Notes under the pieces: model-generated
Seen by the model: only the letters and a program-made list of their open reading frames with translations
Told to the model about the DNA's origin: nothing
Database searches by the model: none
Shown: one piece after another, positions 46,761 through 58,254 of the stretch
Layout of the letters: every line of letters begins with the position of its first letter
Position numbering within the stretch: position 1 is the stretch's first letter
Assembly: GCF_024679245.1 (NCBI RefSeq)
Contig: NC_090182.1
Location: 31,626,547-31,690,546, forward strand
Direction of reading: 5' to 3'
Source of the DNA: Pseudorasbora parva
Taxonomy: Eukaryota; Chordata; Actinopteri; Cypriniformes; Gobionidae
Length of the DNA stretch: 64,000 nucleotides
Program-made: the position numbers and the translations under genes

Positions 46761-46929
46761 ACACTCTTAAAAGATACAGAGGAGGGGTAAGAATAGCCTT
46801 GGCCCAAGACATCCGCCATTTAATTTTTGTTTTATTTATGCCATAAACCAGAACAATAAAATGAGACATATTCATTCAAAGTAAAAATACAAAGTAATAA
46901 AGTTAAATGAAACAAAACAAAACAGTGCC

Positions 46930-47430
46930 AGGACAAGAACAAAATTATAACAAACTAAAGGAAAAGGTTGCTACTTTATACAACATAATCTGCTTATAAT
47001 AATTGTTATAAGCTCTAATTGATTGACTAATTAGCTTTTTACTTGTGCAATTGCACAAAACAGAACAATAAAGCTTGAAATATTTTTTAAAGCAAGAAAG
47101 GTTAGGTTTGGAGTCAGACAATTTCATTGTATAAATGTGAAACTTTCCCATTAATATAAATTGTATGAAGTATGCCTATCTTTTTCAATCGCATAAAGTG
47201 TATTATTACTATTATGGCAAATCCACTCAGCTGCGAATCAGTTCCATTTTTTCTTAATTAAACGGTCCATGCACATCAATCCAAAATATTTTTGAATTAA
47301 TATATATGCAGTTGAAAAATATGACAAATAGTTTCCTGTTCACCTTTACAGAAATTACAAGAGTAATCAGTATCTAATTTAAAACGTTCCAGCACATGTT
47401 TTACTGGATATATTCAATGGGCATTTTTTT
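46930..47430 (-). mobile_element. 5'-truncated LINE fragment (L1-like, C-terminal end)
   Basis: On the minus strand, conceptual translation with several stops gives CNFCKGEQETICHIF, which fits the C..C...E.ET..H.F reverse-transcriptase zinc-binding region. It then gives GKFHIYTMKLSDSKPNLSCF followed by a short C-terminal tail, as at the end of L1-clade ORF2 in fish. The upstream reverse transcriptase core is missing. This is the only LINE coding trace in the window. Confidence 0.65.
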
Positions 47431-48341
47431 AAAGTTACTTTTTTTTTAAACTTTATTATTAATATAGAATGTATCCACAGTTCATCTTTACACCAAAATT
47501 CATATCTCCAAACACAGAAGACCATAAAAAGTGAGCTAGAGGATATAATATTGCTATATTTCTGTGACTGATCACATGTTTTTTGTTATCCAAATTGAAT
47601 TTGTGAATTAAATTGCACCAATTCACAGAAAATCAATTTGGCTAACTGAAAAAAATTAGATGTGATCAGTATATTTCAGATGTGATCAGTCACCCCAAAT
47701 TTGCAATTGGGGCCTGCATTTTTTGATTTATTATTATTTATTTATTTATTTTTAGTTATTTGTGATGCTATTTTGTAAAATATTTGTATTACCAACAACT
47801 ATTTGGATCTTTCTCCTGTGATGTAACCATAGTATTTCTCAGAAGGATCAGTACCTACTATTCAGGGAATTGCATACAGCAAATTCCTTAGGTCTAATTG
47901 GTAGGCTATTAAATGTATTCAAAAAACCCTGATAACCTGATATAATAAAATATAATCATTGTTTTCAAACCAGTAATACATTTTGTATGTCTTTGATTAA
48001 AGAGGATTAAAGATGGAGATGCCAAAAGGCTGAATAAGAAAATGCAGGCTTTGTCATTGGTGTGGATCTGGACATGTTTGGAGAGGAGAATAATGACCAA
48101 GAGGTTGACCATCACAAACAATACCTCACCCCCTCTTTGACATGGTGGCTGGAATGAGAAGTACATTCAGCAAGCGACTGATCCAGCCACGGTGCAACAG
48201 AGAATGCTAGGAGGTCATTTTTGCCTACGGCTGTGAGACTTTACAATTCATCTATATCCTTTTTTCATTTTAGGAACTCCATCACTACATCAATTGTATA
48301 CCTTTACTTAATGCAGTTAATTATCAGACATGAAATGTGCG

Positions 48342-48406
<65 letters not shown>

Positions 48407-49200
48407 TTTTTTTTTATTCATTTGTTGCTGCAAATATAATTTCTCCATATAGCCTAGGTGAAAAAGTATGCTTGTAGCCCAGTGTCCATGGCATGAGAGC
48501 TTGTTTATGATTGTGATTATTATTATTATTATCATTATTTAATTGAACAATTAGCCTACACTTAAATAAAAACGAGAGGTCTGCCAATTGCTTGCAGCTG
48601 AGAAAGGAATTCCAAATACTGTGTTTATTCCCAATTGAATTAAGCACAAGCCTACATTGTTTCAAAACATCATAAGTCACTCAACACCTCTAAACCACCA
48701 TGATCTTTGGAAATGCATACCATTCCTTTTTTTCAGATAATGTGGCTTGTTTTTCCAAATAAAATCAGAAAGCATTTTATCCAACAGTTTGGTAACTTTA
48801 AGGGGAATATCTAATGCTAACAACACTGATTATCTGGAAATTCCTTCAGCTTTTGACAAAAGTACCCGCCCCTGAATGACAAATCCCTTTGTAACCACAA
48901 AAACTCTTAGTTTTGTTAATAATTTGAGTGAAGTTTAAATTGCAGATATTATTAATCTTTTTTTACATATAACTCCCTGTTGTTACTTGATTTGCAATTG
49001 TAATGTCACAGAAATTAGTTACACAACATTTTTTAAGAGAAACATAAATTATTTATTTATATTCATTCTTATCCTTGATACATCTGAAAAAGCTTTTATC
49101 CATTTGGGTACAAACGCCCATTATATGCATTACCGCACTTGACCTGCAGAGGAGCCCTCAATCAACGCCAGGTTCTAGTACTTGAAGGGAAACGGCGGTT
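47431..49200. other. Intergenic DNA with a (TA)n tract
   Basis: AT-rich sequence with a long (TA)n tract at 48343-48400 followed by poly-T. The frames reported across the tract are repeats of Ile-Tyr and not genes. No exon or RNA gene recognised. Confidence 0.6.
48343..48400. repeat. (TA)n microsatellite
   Basis: About 29 TA units, uninterrupted. Confidence 0.97.
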
Positions 49201-49489
49201 TGTTCAACTTAGTTTTGCGCCATCAAATAACCGTCAAATCGGTCTTTTATTCCTATATCATTATCATTTATTCCTGATTTTCATCACACAAACTGATTGA
49301 AGCGCGCAAATCAACAGCCTGATTTAAATAACAGATGTTTAAGTATAGACTGTATACATCATTTCATAACATTAACCGGAATTCTGTCAGTTTCACTGAT
49401 CGGCGGTCAGATCGCAGGCTGTGAGTCAGAGGTGGTTTGTAACGTCTGAACTGAGCGTGTTAGTAGGCGAGGTTTTTCTTCCTCACTTT

Positions 49490-49526
49490 TTCCTCTCGCT
49501 CTCTCACTCTCTCTCTCTCTCTCTCT
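49490..49526. repeat. (CT)n tract in the PLD gene leader
   Basis: Polypyrimidine CTCTCTC run about 230 bp upstream of the PLD start codon, within or next to its 5' UTR. Confidence 0.8.
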
Positions 49527-49753
49527 TTTCTTCATTGTACCGCACTGTGTGAGCTGTAGTTCTGCAGCCACGTCGCAGACAGATACAGCATCGGCTTTAA
49601 AAACCTCCTCCTCACTGTATCCGCCTAACTGGACCGACAACAAGTTAACCGCCTCGTATAGATCGGCATACGTTTTGTTTTTAAGTTACCATTTGTATTT
49701 TTTGAAAATTGTGATCGTTACGGATAAGTTGAGAATAGTTCTCGTCTGTGGTC

Positions 49754-50000
49754 ATGGTGAGTAGCTTGCCTGCTAACTCGGGTTTCAAACTTGCTGGCTT
49801 AGTGTTTAAAAAGGTTACAGTTTTTTTCTTCTTCAGCGTTTAAACATTTCAGTTGGTCGTACACACCTTCTACTGACCTTGCATGGTGTTAGACAAACGT
49901 TTGTTCCGGTAATTGTTACTTATTTGCTAGCCAGTCTTGCATTTAGTGACCAAGAGATGTAGAGTTGATTATACAGTTATAATATACAGTTTTTATACAG

Positions 50001-50091
<91 letters not shown>

Positions 50092-53000
50092 AATTGCTAA
50101 CAACATACATATGTACTAAAGTGTAATTTGTACAAACAAAAAATTACATATAAATTACCCATTATATTATTTGCATTCAACTTATGCTATAGGAACCAGA
50201 GGATGTACATTTTAGATCCACTGAACATTTGATAGACGAGGAAGACAATGAGAAGGCAACATCCGAGAGGAAGGAGGATGGAGAGGAATCCCGTAAAGCA
50301 GGGAGACCACCATTGTCCCGTATCCCTACCTTTCAAAGCTCCCTGAGCCGCAAGCGAGTCACCTTCCAGAGTGCAGAGTCATCACAGAAGACGGATGGAT
50401 CCAGCCAGCAGGGCCAAAAAGACAAAGCTGGCTCTACAGAGGCTGGAAGAGTGAAAATGGCAGTATCTGGGGGGAAAGAAAAAGCACTGCCCATCCCATC
50501 AGCTCGTTTACCCACAAGCCTTGCTGATGTTCTCTTTCAAGGTGATATCTTGGATCACACCTCCACTCCGTTATCTCCAAAAATAGATCAATCCTTTGAT
50601 CAAATGCCTGAGATTACAAAAGACTCTGATCAGGCTGACATTTCACTGCAGCGACCCCCACTCAGGAACATCTATGAGACCAATGATCTTGTAGTAGAAC
50701 CTAATTCTGAATTTGAAACTGCAAGTGGAGAGACCGTCTCAGAAGATGAGCAGATGTCAGCACAGGATGCTGTTGTAGAGGATCTGAGCTCATGCTCCTC
50801 TGATGATCAATGCGAGTCCTCGGATCAAGCTAATGAAGATACTTTGAAAGAGGAAAAAGGAAATGTATCCCAATCACAACAAACAGAAGAAGATCGTGTC
50901 ACAGAGAATAATATGAAACAGTGCTTTGTTGCAGATAACAATGATGGATCCACACTTTGTGGTCAGGATGAAACTGCTAAGATACAGAAACCTTCAGATA
51001 ATAAAAAATGCTTTAAAGAAACACGACAGGGAATCAAAACTGCCGATACTACTCACACAAAACACACGCCAGCCAAAACGTGCACACCCTCAAAGGTGAG
51101 GTGAATCATATTACATGCAACATGCAAAATGAATGGTGTTTGCTTAGACAAGCATACTATTATTGTTCATTGTAAGGGTTAGAGATTTAAGCTAACCTCT
51201 AATCCTAAGTATTAAACCTGCTATTGTGGAAAGGCGTGCTATGAATTTTCTAAGGGAACAGACATGGATACCAACCATTTTCTCAATCAGTATTTTTCTT
51301 GTCCATTATAAATATCTATACCTTTTATGAAATTAATATACAATTACTTAAGAAGCAACACGACATAAGATACTACGTCTTCCAAGTGATTTATCAAAAT
51401 TAAGCCAGTTTTCTGTTTAAAACATAAAATATACCAATGGGGTAAGAGCAATAATCTTGTTTTCCCTTTAAATTTCTTTTTACTTCAATGGAAGAAATGC
51501 TTTCTTGTTTTAAGCACAATCTTGTGTAATTGTAATACAATTTTCAAATATAAATAGTCAATATACTAAGCCATTTGTTCCTATAAATGTTAAGATGAGT
51601 TTTTTTTTTGCTGGAAAACAACAATACTAGGTTAAAAAAAGAAAAATTCTGCGAGCCATATCTGCAGACTAAAAGTCTGGACTAATTTGACCTCATTGAT
51701 TTGCATACATACACAAATTCGAAGGGTTTGAGTCTATTTGCCTCAAAGTACTTGTTTTGCCATCAAAGACAGAACAGAATTTCAACAGAAGAGGATGTGT
51801 GAAATAAAAAAAGCCACAAAACTGTAATTTCATCACTAACAGACATTTGCGTACATCTTGTTAGATGTTTGCATAAGAAAATAATATGTATTTCATTTTA
51901 TATTGTTTTAATGTTATATTGTTAATTTTATATTGTTTTAGCAGATAAGAGGAAGGAGCTTTTCCCTTTTATGTCTCCTGCCCTCCATTCTGCTTCTTTT
52001 TGGGGGATTTGCATTGCACATCTGGCAGTATGGAGTCCCTAAATCTATGTCACACCTGATGTCACAACTGGAACTGCACTGGCTGGAAAGTTTCTGGATG
52101 CCTCAAGAGACGTGCATCTCTGACTGTAGGTGAGGAAACAGGTCCTGAGTGTTTTTTTAATTATATAAATGGTTTTATCTGAGTTTAAGATGTTTAAATA
52201 TGTTTCTAAATGTTTTTAATCAGGCTCACTCTTGTTGAGAGTGTCCCAGAGGGCCTCAGCTTCCCTTCCGGCTCGCCATACCTGCCAAGCATTTCGGATA
52301 CATGGACTAATTTACTAAACATAGCAAACAGCTCTGTCCACATTGGTGCTTTCTATTTCACACTCCGAGATTCAGACATGGGCCTTACAGAGCCCTCGTC
52401 TGTGCTGGTATGTTGTGCCGTGAACATTTTACTCTTCATAAGTGAGAATAATGCATTCTAGGCTCTAGAACATTTGTTACTGGCATATGATCTAATAAGA
52501 TGTGGATGATAATAGGAAAGTATTGATTCTTATTATATGGAAAGGCAGTTAATGTCTATCTTCTCTATAGGGCAAAAAAGTGTTCAACCATCTGAAGCAG
52601 CTTGAACCAAAAGGAGTTAAGTTGAAGATTGCAGTAAACGCCCCTCAGCCATACATTGCAGACACAGACGAACTGTTAGCAACAGGTACAGCAGCATGAC
52701 GATTGCACATTTACATGCAGAATGTGAAAACGTACGCTGAGGTTGAATGATTTGGAATGGATGTTATGCAGCCTTACTTGCTTTGTGCTTTCTCTCAGGG
52801 GCTGAGGTCAGGGGAGTTGACTTACAGAGCATCACCGGAGGCATTTTACATACCAAACTATGGGTTGTGGATAAGAAGCATATGTATTTAGGGAGCGCAA
52901 ACATGGATTGGCGTTCTCTTACTCAGGTGAGTCCAAGGCTGCGTACGAAATCTGAAAAAATGCTGCTTCCGCAGGTATATGGAGGCAGAAAGGCAAGAAG

Positions 53001-56000
53001 GCACATCTGAATCCAATGATTGAGCCACATTTTAATACCTTCATCTGATCTATTTTTTGAAGTCAAGTCAACTTTATTATATAGCACTTTTACAATGATG
53101 ATTGTTTCAAAGCAGCTTCACAGCGTTTAACGGGAAAATATTGCAACAAAATTTGATACGGCTGTACAGTCGTTCTGGGGAAAACTGCGATGTTATCAGC
53201 TCATTTCAAGTTATCATATAGTGACAATGTGGGCAGATCAGTAATATAGTTGATACAGTTAATTTTGTAATTAATTTTATTTGGATATTTCATTTTAGTG
53301 CCCCCAACTGAGCAAGCCAAGCCAAAGGCGACCGTGACAAGGAAACAAAACTCCATCAGGGCATGATGGAGAAAAATAAACCTTAGGAGAAACCAGGCTC
53401 AGTCGGGGTACCAGTTCTCCTCTGGCCTATTACAAACAGTGTTTGATTATTATTTATTTTGCTGCCTATAATATCCAACAATCTTGTGTGTAAAGCCCAG
53501 GACACACCAAGCCAACAATCGGCTTATAGGCAATGTCAGGCTGTTTTTGAGCTTTGTGAATGAGTCAGTGCAATAAAATAATAGCAAAACAGCAAGCAAA
53601 GAAGTCAAACAGAAGGCCGTTCTAATTTTATGTCATCTTACCTGAGTGTTCCTGGGTAAATATTTTAATTAAAATGAGTGGAATAATAAAGTGATCAGCA
53701 AGATTGATATTTAAACCGGTAAGCACATGCTGCTTTGTTTACCGTTCGTATATCAGCAGCGTCGGTTTCCCTTTTTGAATGACGAATATAGACGACTATA
53801 TCTCCAGAAATAGTCTCATTTAAATGCAGACGCAGAATGTGCATGATAGCTGACAGTCGGCAGTAGTTCTCTCTGTGGCTTCTGAAGCAGATGATGCGAG
53901 GCTTTCATCAGTGCTAGTTCTTTGGTCGCTGTTTGAGCGGTGTGCCCATAGCCTACTTTTAGATTCTGTGACAGTAGAGCTAAAACAATAAAATCAATTT
54001 AAGATAAAAAAAATGTTTGCTGAAATTTACAATTGGTGGACATTTTGTCTGTAAATACTTGTTTTTGATCTACTTTTTCCGCTTTTCATTTATTTTCTAG
54101 CGAGAAATGAATAAATATACAATTAGTTATTACCAAAGTCATAACCATTTTATTAGACTATACATGGATAGGTGACATGGGGCCTGCTCTCTATAATGTC
54201 GAAATGGCCATCAACCCAAATAAACAATCATCTATTTGCAGATACTGAAATATAGTCATTATTTCTAATAGGTGAAAGAGGTTGGAGTGGCTGTGGAAGA
54301 CTGCAGCTGTCTAGCACAGGACGCTTCACGGATATTTGACGTGTACTGGGACATTGGAGCTCAGAAGAATGGATCTCTACCTCCCTTCTGGCCGGGCCGT
54401 TTCTCTGCCCTCTCCAGTTCTAAGTACCCATTAGCTGTTACATTCAACGGTGTCCCTGCACGTGTCTATTTGTCTGTGAGTTGTGTTTCTCTCACAAGTT
54501 GTTTGGTCTGTGTTTTGTTCACCATATTCATAATATATATATTTTTTTCATTGCATGTTTTGCAATCATTTTATTCAACCGGTTCACAATTCCACTCATT
54601 GTCTGACTTTTGTGCTGGCTGACTTTCTTTTTTTTTTCTAATTGTATGCATTTTTTAGAAATAGTGTCTCTTTGTCATATTGCCACTCTTTTCACTTTTG
54701 AAAGAATACATTGCATCGACTGTATGTTTGTCCTATATCATTAATTTTTATTTGTTTCTAAATATGGCACGCATTTTTCATGTTTGAAGAAAATTTAGTT
54801 TGTTCTTTGACTTTGACTGTTTTTTTTAGAGTTCCCCTCCTCCATTATCATCACATGGCCGTTCTGACGACCTCTCGAGCATCCTGTCAGTGATTGCTGA
54901 TGCTGAGCGCTTTGTCTATGTGTCTGTGATGGACTACCTTCCCATGTCCCAATTCATGGAGCCCGTTCGGTAATCTTTACCATTTGATACTGAGTAAAAC
55001 GAAAACCATACGAATTGAAAGAAACGCAAACTAAAATAAATAATGCCCCTATTATGCTATTTTAAAGGTTCCTAATTTTGTTTTGGAGGTCTCCTAACAT
55101 AGGCTTGCATGCATCCAAGGTCAAACACTTATATTTTCTTGAAAAGGCAAAAAAAGTCTGCGATGCTCAGGGAGTTCAATGAGATGTTTGAAGGTGCTCT
55201 TTGGGATTGGATATTGAAATGAATGTAAAACAAAGGCGCAAATCCAAGGGGCTCCTCTTCAAATAATTAAAAAAGCCTTTATTTAACTGGCTATTTCACT
55301 GTAGAAAATGTAAAAGACATGGGGGTGAAATTTTTTTTTCCATAACTGCCATTTCCATTACCATAACTGAATAACACCCTTGAATAAAACAAACTATCGC
55401 GAATAACATTGTTTACATCAGCGATACATATCTAATTTTTATATCGCGATATCTCAATAAATGATGTATCGTTACTCCCCGAGTCATTGTAGATCTTGTT
55501 TGTGGACAGACAATGAAGACACGTAGGTTTGAACAGAAAGTATTATTGATTCGTTTCAGGCAGTTTGGTTCTTTCTTTTGGGAGACAATAACAACATTTA
55601 TTGAGCACTTTGATTTTTGAAACACACCTTTTACATTCACAATCAGGTATATTACTCAATACATGAAAGGTAATATCTGGAAAAGCATAATAGAGGCACA
55701 TCTTTGGCAAACAGCTAGTAGCCCAAGCGACATTTCTCATTATGATATACTAAAATAACTAAAACTAAAATAAAAAGTAGATATTTTACAAAAAAAAACA
55801 ACTGCTAATAAAAATGACAAAAACACAAAATTGCTGAAACTTAAACTAAAATGAAAAAATGAATTCAAAATTAAAACAATAATAATATCTCAATACTAAA
55901 ATAACATTGGTGGGAACAATAACTTCATTAACTGAAGTAAGCTGAATGTATTTAGTGCACATTTGTGACTTAGTTTGACTAGCTTAAAGATTTTCATGAT

Positions 56001-56793
56001 TTTTCTAATGTCTTTTATGTCATGTAGGTTTTGGCCTGTCATTGACTTGGCCCTCCGTGAGGCTGCTTGTACCAGAGGTGTTGAGGTGAAGCTGTTGGTC
56101 AGTTGCTGGAGTCACTCTCCTGGTGCCATGTTTGTCTTTCTTCAGTCTCTGTCCGTCCTCAGCAAGCCCCCTCTAAGCTGCAACATTCATACTGTACGTT
56201 TCTCTGTGCTCTTTATATTTTGAAACAGAGTTTTTACATGCATTGGTGGGGATTTAATGTTTATATAAATTTCATATACAGAAAGTTTTCGAGGTGCCCT
56301 CAACACGAGAGCAGCAGAGGATTCCGTTTGCACGTGTCAACCATGCCAAGTACATGGTGACTGATCGAGTTGTTTACATTGGTATGTTAGCTGTCTACAT
56401 GCACGATTTTCACACACATTGCAGCAACCTGATGGCAGGTTTGGCGCTGAATCATAAAAACCTTACAACAGAAGTGGTTCATGTTTACGTAAACAATTGA
56501 AGCACCATGAATATGAATTATGCAATACAGTGGATGTCAGATTTATAATCCTGCTTCGATGATTGATTGTTATATTGTGTTTTACAGGAACTTCTAACTG
56601 GTCTGAGAATTACTTCACCCAGACGGCAGGGGTTGGGCTTGTTGTGAATCAGACAGGTTCTGCAGTGGGAAAGGGCCAGCAAACCGTTCAGAGCCAGTTG
56701 CAGACGATTTTCCAGAGGGATTGGCATTCAGCATTTGCCCAACCCCTCAGTGATGTTCACGCAGAACATTGTAGCGGAAAAACACTTACATAA
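49754..56793 (+). CDS. Phospholipase D family protein (PLD3/PLD4 group) with long N-terminal extension
   Basis: Eleven coding exons: 49754-49756 (ATG only), 50193-51095, 51945-52129, 52224-52407, 52571-52685, 52799-52926, 54272-54475, 54830-54969, 56028-56193, 56282-56381 and 56588-56793; 777 residues. Family members are type II membrane proteins of ER/endolysosomes; PLD3 and PLD4 act as 5'-3' exonucleases on single-stranded nucleic acid. Both catalytic motifs are intact: HTKLWVVD (481-488) and HAKYMVTD (697-704), so it is not PLD5-like. A single membrane helix (about 308-328, [18 protein letters not shown]) precedes the lumenal domain. The first ~300 residues, almost all from one 903-bp exon, are acidic and Ser-rich with KRVTF at 55-59; PLD3/PLD4 have only short cytosolic tails. 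[10 protein letters not shown] and TAGVGLVV resemble PLD4; the fish/bird paralogue often called PLD7 is an alternative, so no symbol is given. Confidence 0.9.
50001..50091. repeat. (TATC)n microsatellite in PLD intron 1
   Basis: About 22 uninterrupted CTAT units, 100 bp upstream of the exon 2 acceptor at 50192. Confidence 0.97.
53055..53430 (+). repeat. Dispersed repeat, longest copy in window
   Basis: Starts AGTCAAGTCAACTTTATTAT, then TAGCACTTTTACAATGATGA, CAAAGCAGCTTCACAGCG, CCCCCAACTGAGCAAGCC and AGAAACCAGGCTCAGTCGG. It is the reverse complement of the 37070-37403 copy and shares its conserved end with 32600-32670 and 59910-59985. In PLD intron 6. Confidence 0.75.
55035..55760. other. PLD intron 8 repeat-derived sequence
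   Basis: Contains ATGCCCCTATTATGCTATTTTAAAGG (a common fish repeat start) and, at 55425-55480, GATACATATCTAATTTTTATATCGCGATATC with a hAT-like look. No ends could be paired. No exon. Confidence 0.4.
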
Positions 56794-57145
56794 TGTACCA
56801 TGCTCTTTATTTGTTATGTTGCTAAGCACTATTATTACAAAAACATCAAAAACCAAAAAACTCTTCCTGCGGCATTTCTGCCTACTGATAATTTATTTAT
56901 GTTTTATGTATGTGCCAAAAGGATGCTGTGCATTTTTAATGTTTGTTATAAATATGACATTTATGATTTCTCTTGTTTTTCATCAAGTGCATTAATTGTA
57001 TATTTGCATTGTGACATTTGCCAGAATAAGGACAAGGTCCTTGAGCAAGCACTGATCTATGATGTTGAACTGGTTAAACATGCATGTACATGAAATTATG
57101 TAATGAGTGCCTTGGCTGTAAAGTTTGTTTTCAAAATAAAACTAC
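56794..57145 (+). other. PLD gene 3' UTR and polyA signal
   Basis: The stop codon TAA at 56791-56793 is followed by a 3' UTR ending at AATAAA, 57135-57140. Confidence 0.75.
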
Positions 57146-58254
57146 TTTTCAGTAAGAAAATCCTTGTGCTTTGTTGTTCCTAAATAACCTAAATTATTCA
57201 GATTTACCTTACTTTGAAAACAAACAAAAAAAGAAAGATGTCTGCCACTTTACAGGCAAGCTGATACCAAGCTCTACAGATAGATGTTTGACATTCTCTT
57301 AAAAATGAAAAGGGAATTTACCAAAATGTGTACTACATATGTGCAACCTAATAGATAAACAGTATTTTACAACAAAATGTATGGGTTGTTGATGTGATAT
57401 TTTCACTGTCACACAAGATAAAAATGAATATAAGTATTGTCTTTATTTAAAATGCAGTAAATGGTTAAATTCTATGGGATTTTATGGGTAATAAAATCTG
57501 CTTTGACATTACATTTTTGAGCAAAATCTCAAAATTGTCCTATAGTGTGACTGTCTCAATAGTTTAATAAATTACAACTTTTATCAATTAAAAATAAAAG
57601 CATACAAATGTTAATAAATTCCTCAGGCATAATTTTGAAAACCATGTCCTCCGGCGTGACACCTATTTCTGATCACTGACCAAGTTAATTAATTGAAGGA
57701 ATCCATTCAGTGTCATGTTACTGAAAGCCCATGCAGTGTGTACATGGTAAGACCATGTCTCAGAATTGTTCATATATTACTATAAAATATACTATAAAAA
57801 TATTCTATAAAAATTTCTGTTGTCCCATGGTGCAACACCCCTATTATTCTTAATACTTTTAGCCTTACACCATAGGACACATTTCACTAAAACAAATTAA
57901 AAAACAGTGAAAGAACAGACAAAGTTAGTGACCCCTTATATTTTCTCAAACACCATGGTGCATATTACTTAGTGGTGTTTTACAAAAAACAAACAAAAAA
58001 TATGAATGCTTCTTTGTCAACTACCCATATATCAAAATAAAACAAAACAATTCAACTTGAATTGTGAAGTAAATGAAAGAGGAAAAAAGTATTCAAAACA
58101 TTCTGAGCCCCCCACCTAGGCGTAAGAATGCTGGTGCCTATGACGCCCAAGTGTGCTAACTAGTTAGGCAGCTCACTAGGCTTTGAAACACAGCCCGCGT
58201 GCGTCTTCTTCTCTGCGCAGGAAGTGAAGGCGCGGAGGAAGGAAGACGTTAAAA
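57146..58254. other. Intergenic and lman2 upstream region
   Basis: AT-rich sequence without recognisable genes. The last ~100 bp before the lman2 ATG are GC-richer (CGCGTGCGTCTTCTTC, GGAAGTGAAGGCGCGG) and probably hold the lman2 promoter and 5' UTR; a GGAAG ETS-type site lies near 58220. Confidence 0.4.

Noticed and set aside
48221..48535. Frames on both strands rich in Ile-Tyr
   Set aside because: Translation of a (TA)n microsatellite.
49549..49764. Reading frame in the PLD leader
   Set aside because: It lacks an ATG start, ends in an intron and shows no similarity. The ATG at 49754 in another frame joins exon 2 correctly.
49937..50119. Frame rich in Ser-Ile-Tyr-Leu
   Set aside because: Translation of the (TATC)n microsatellite in PLD intron 1.
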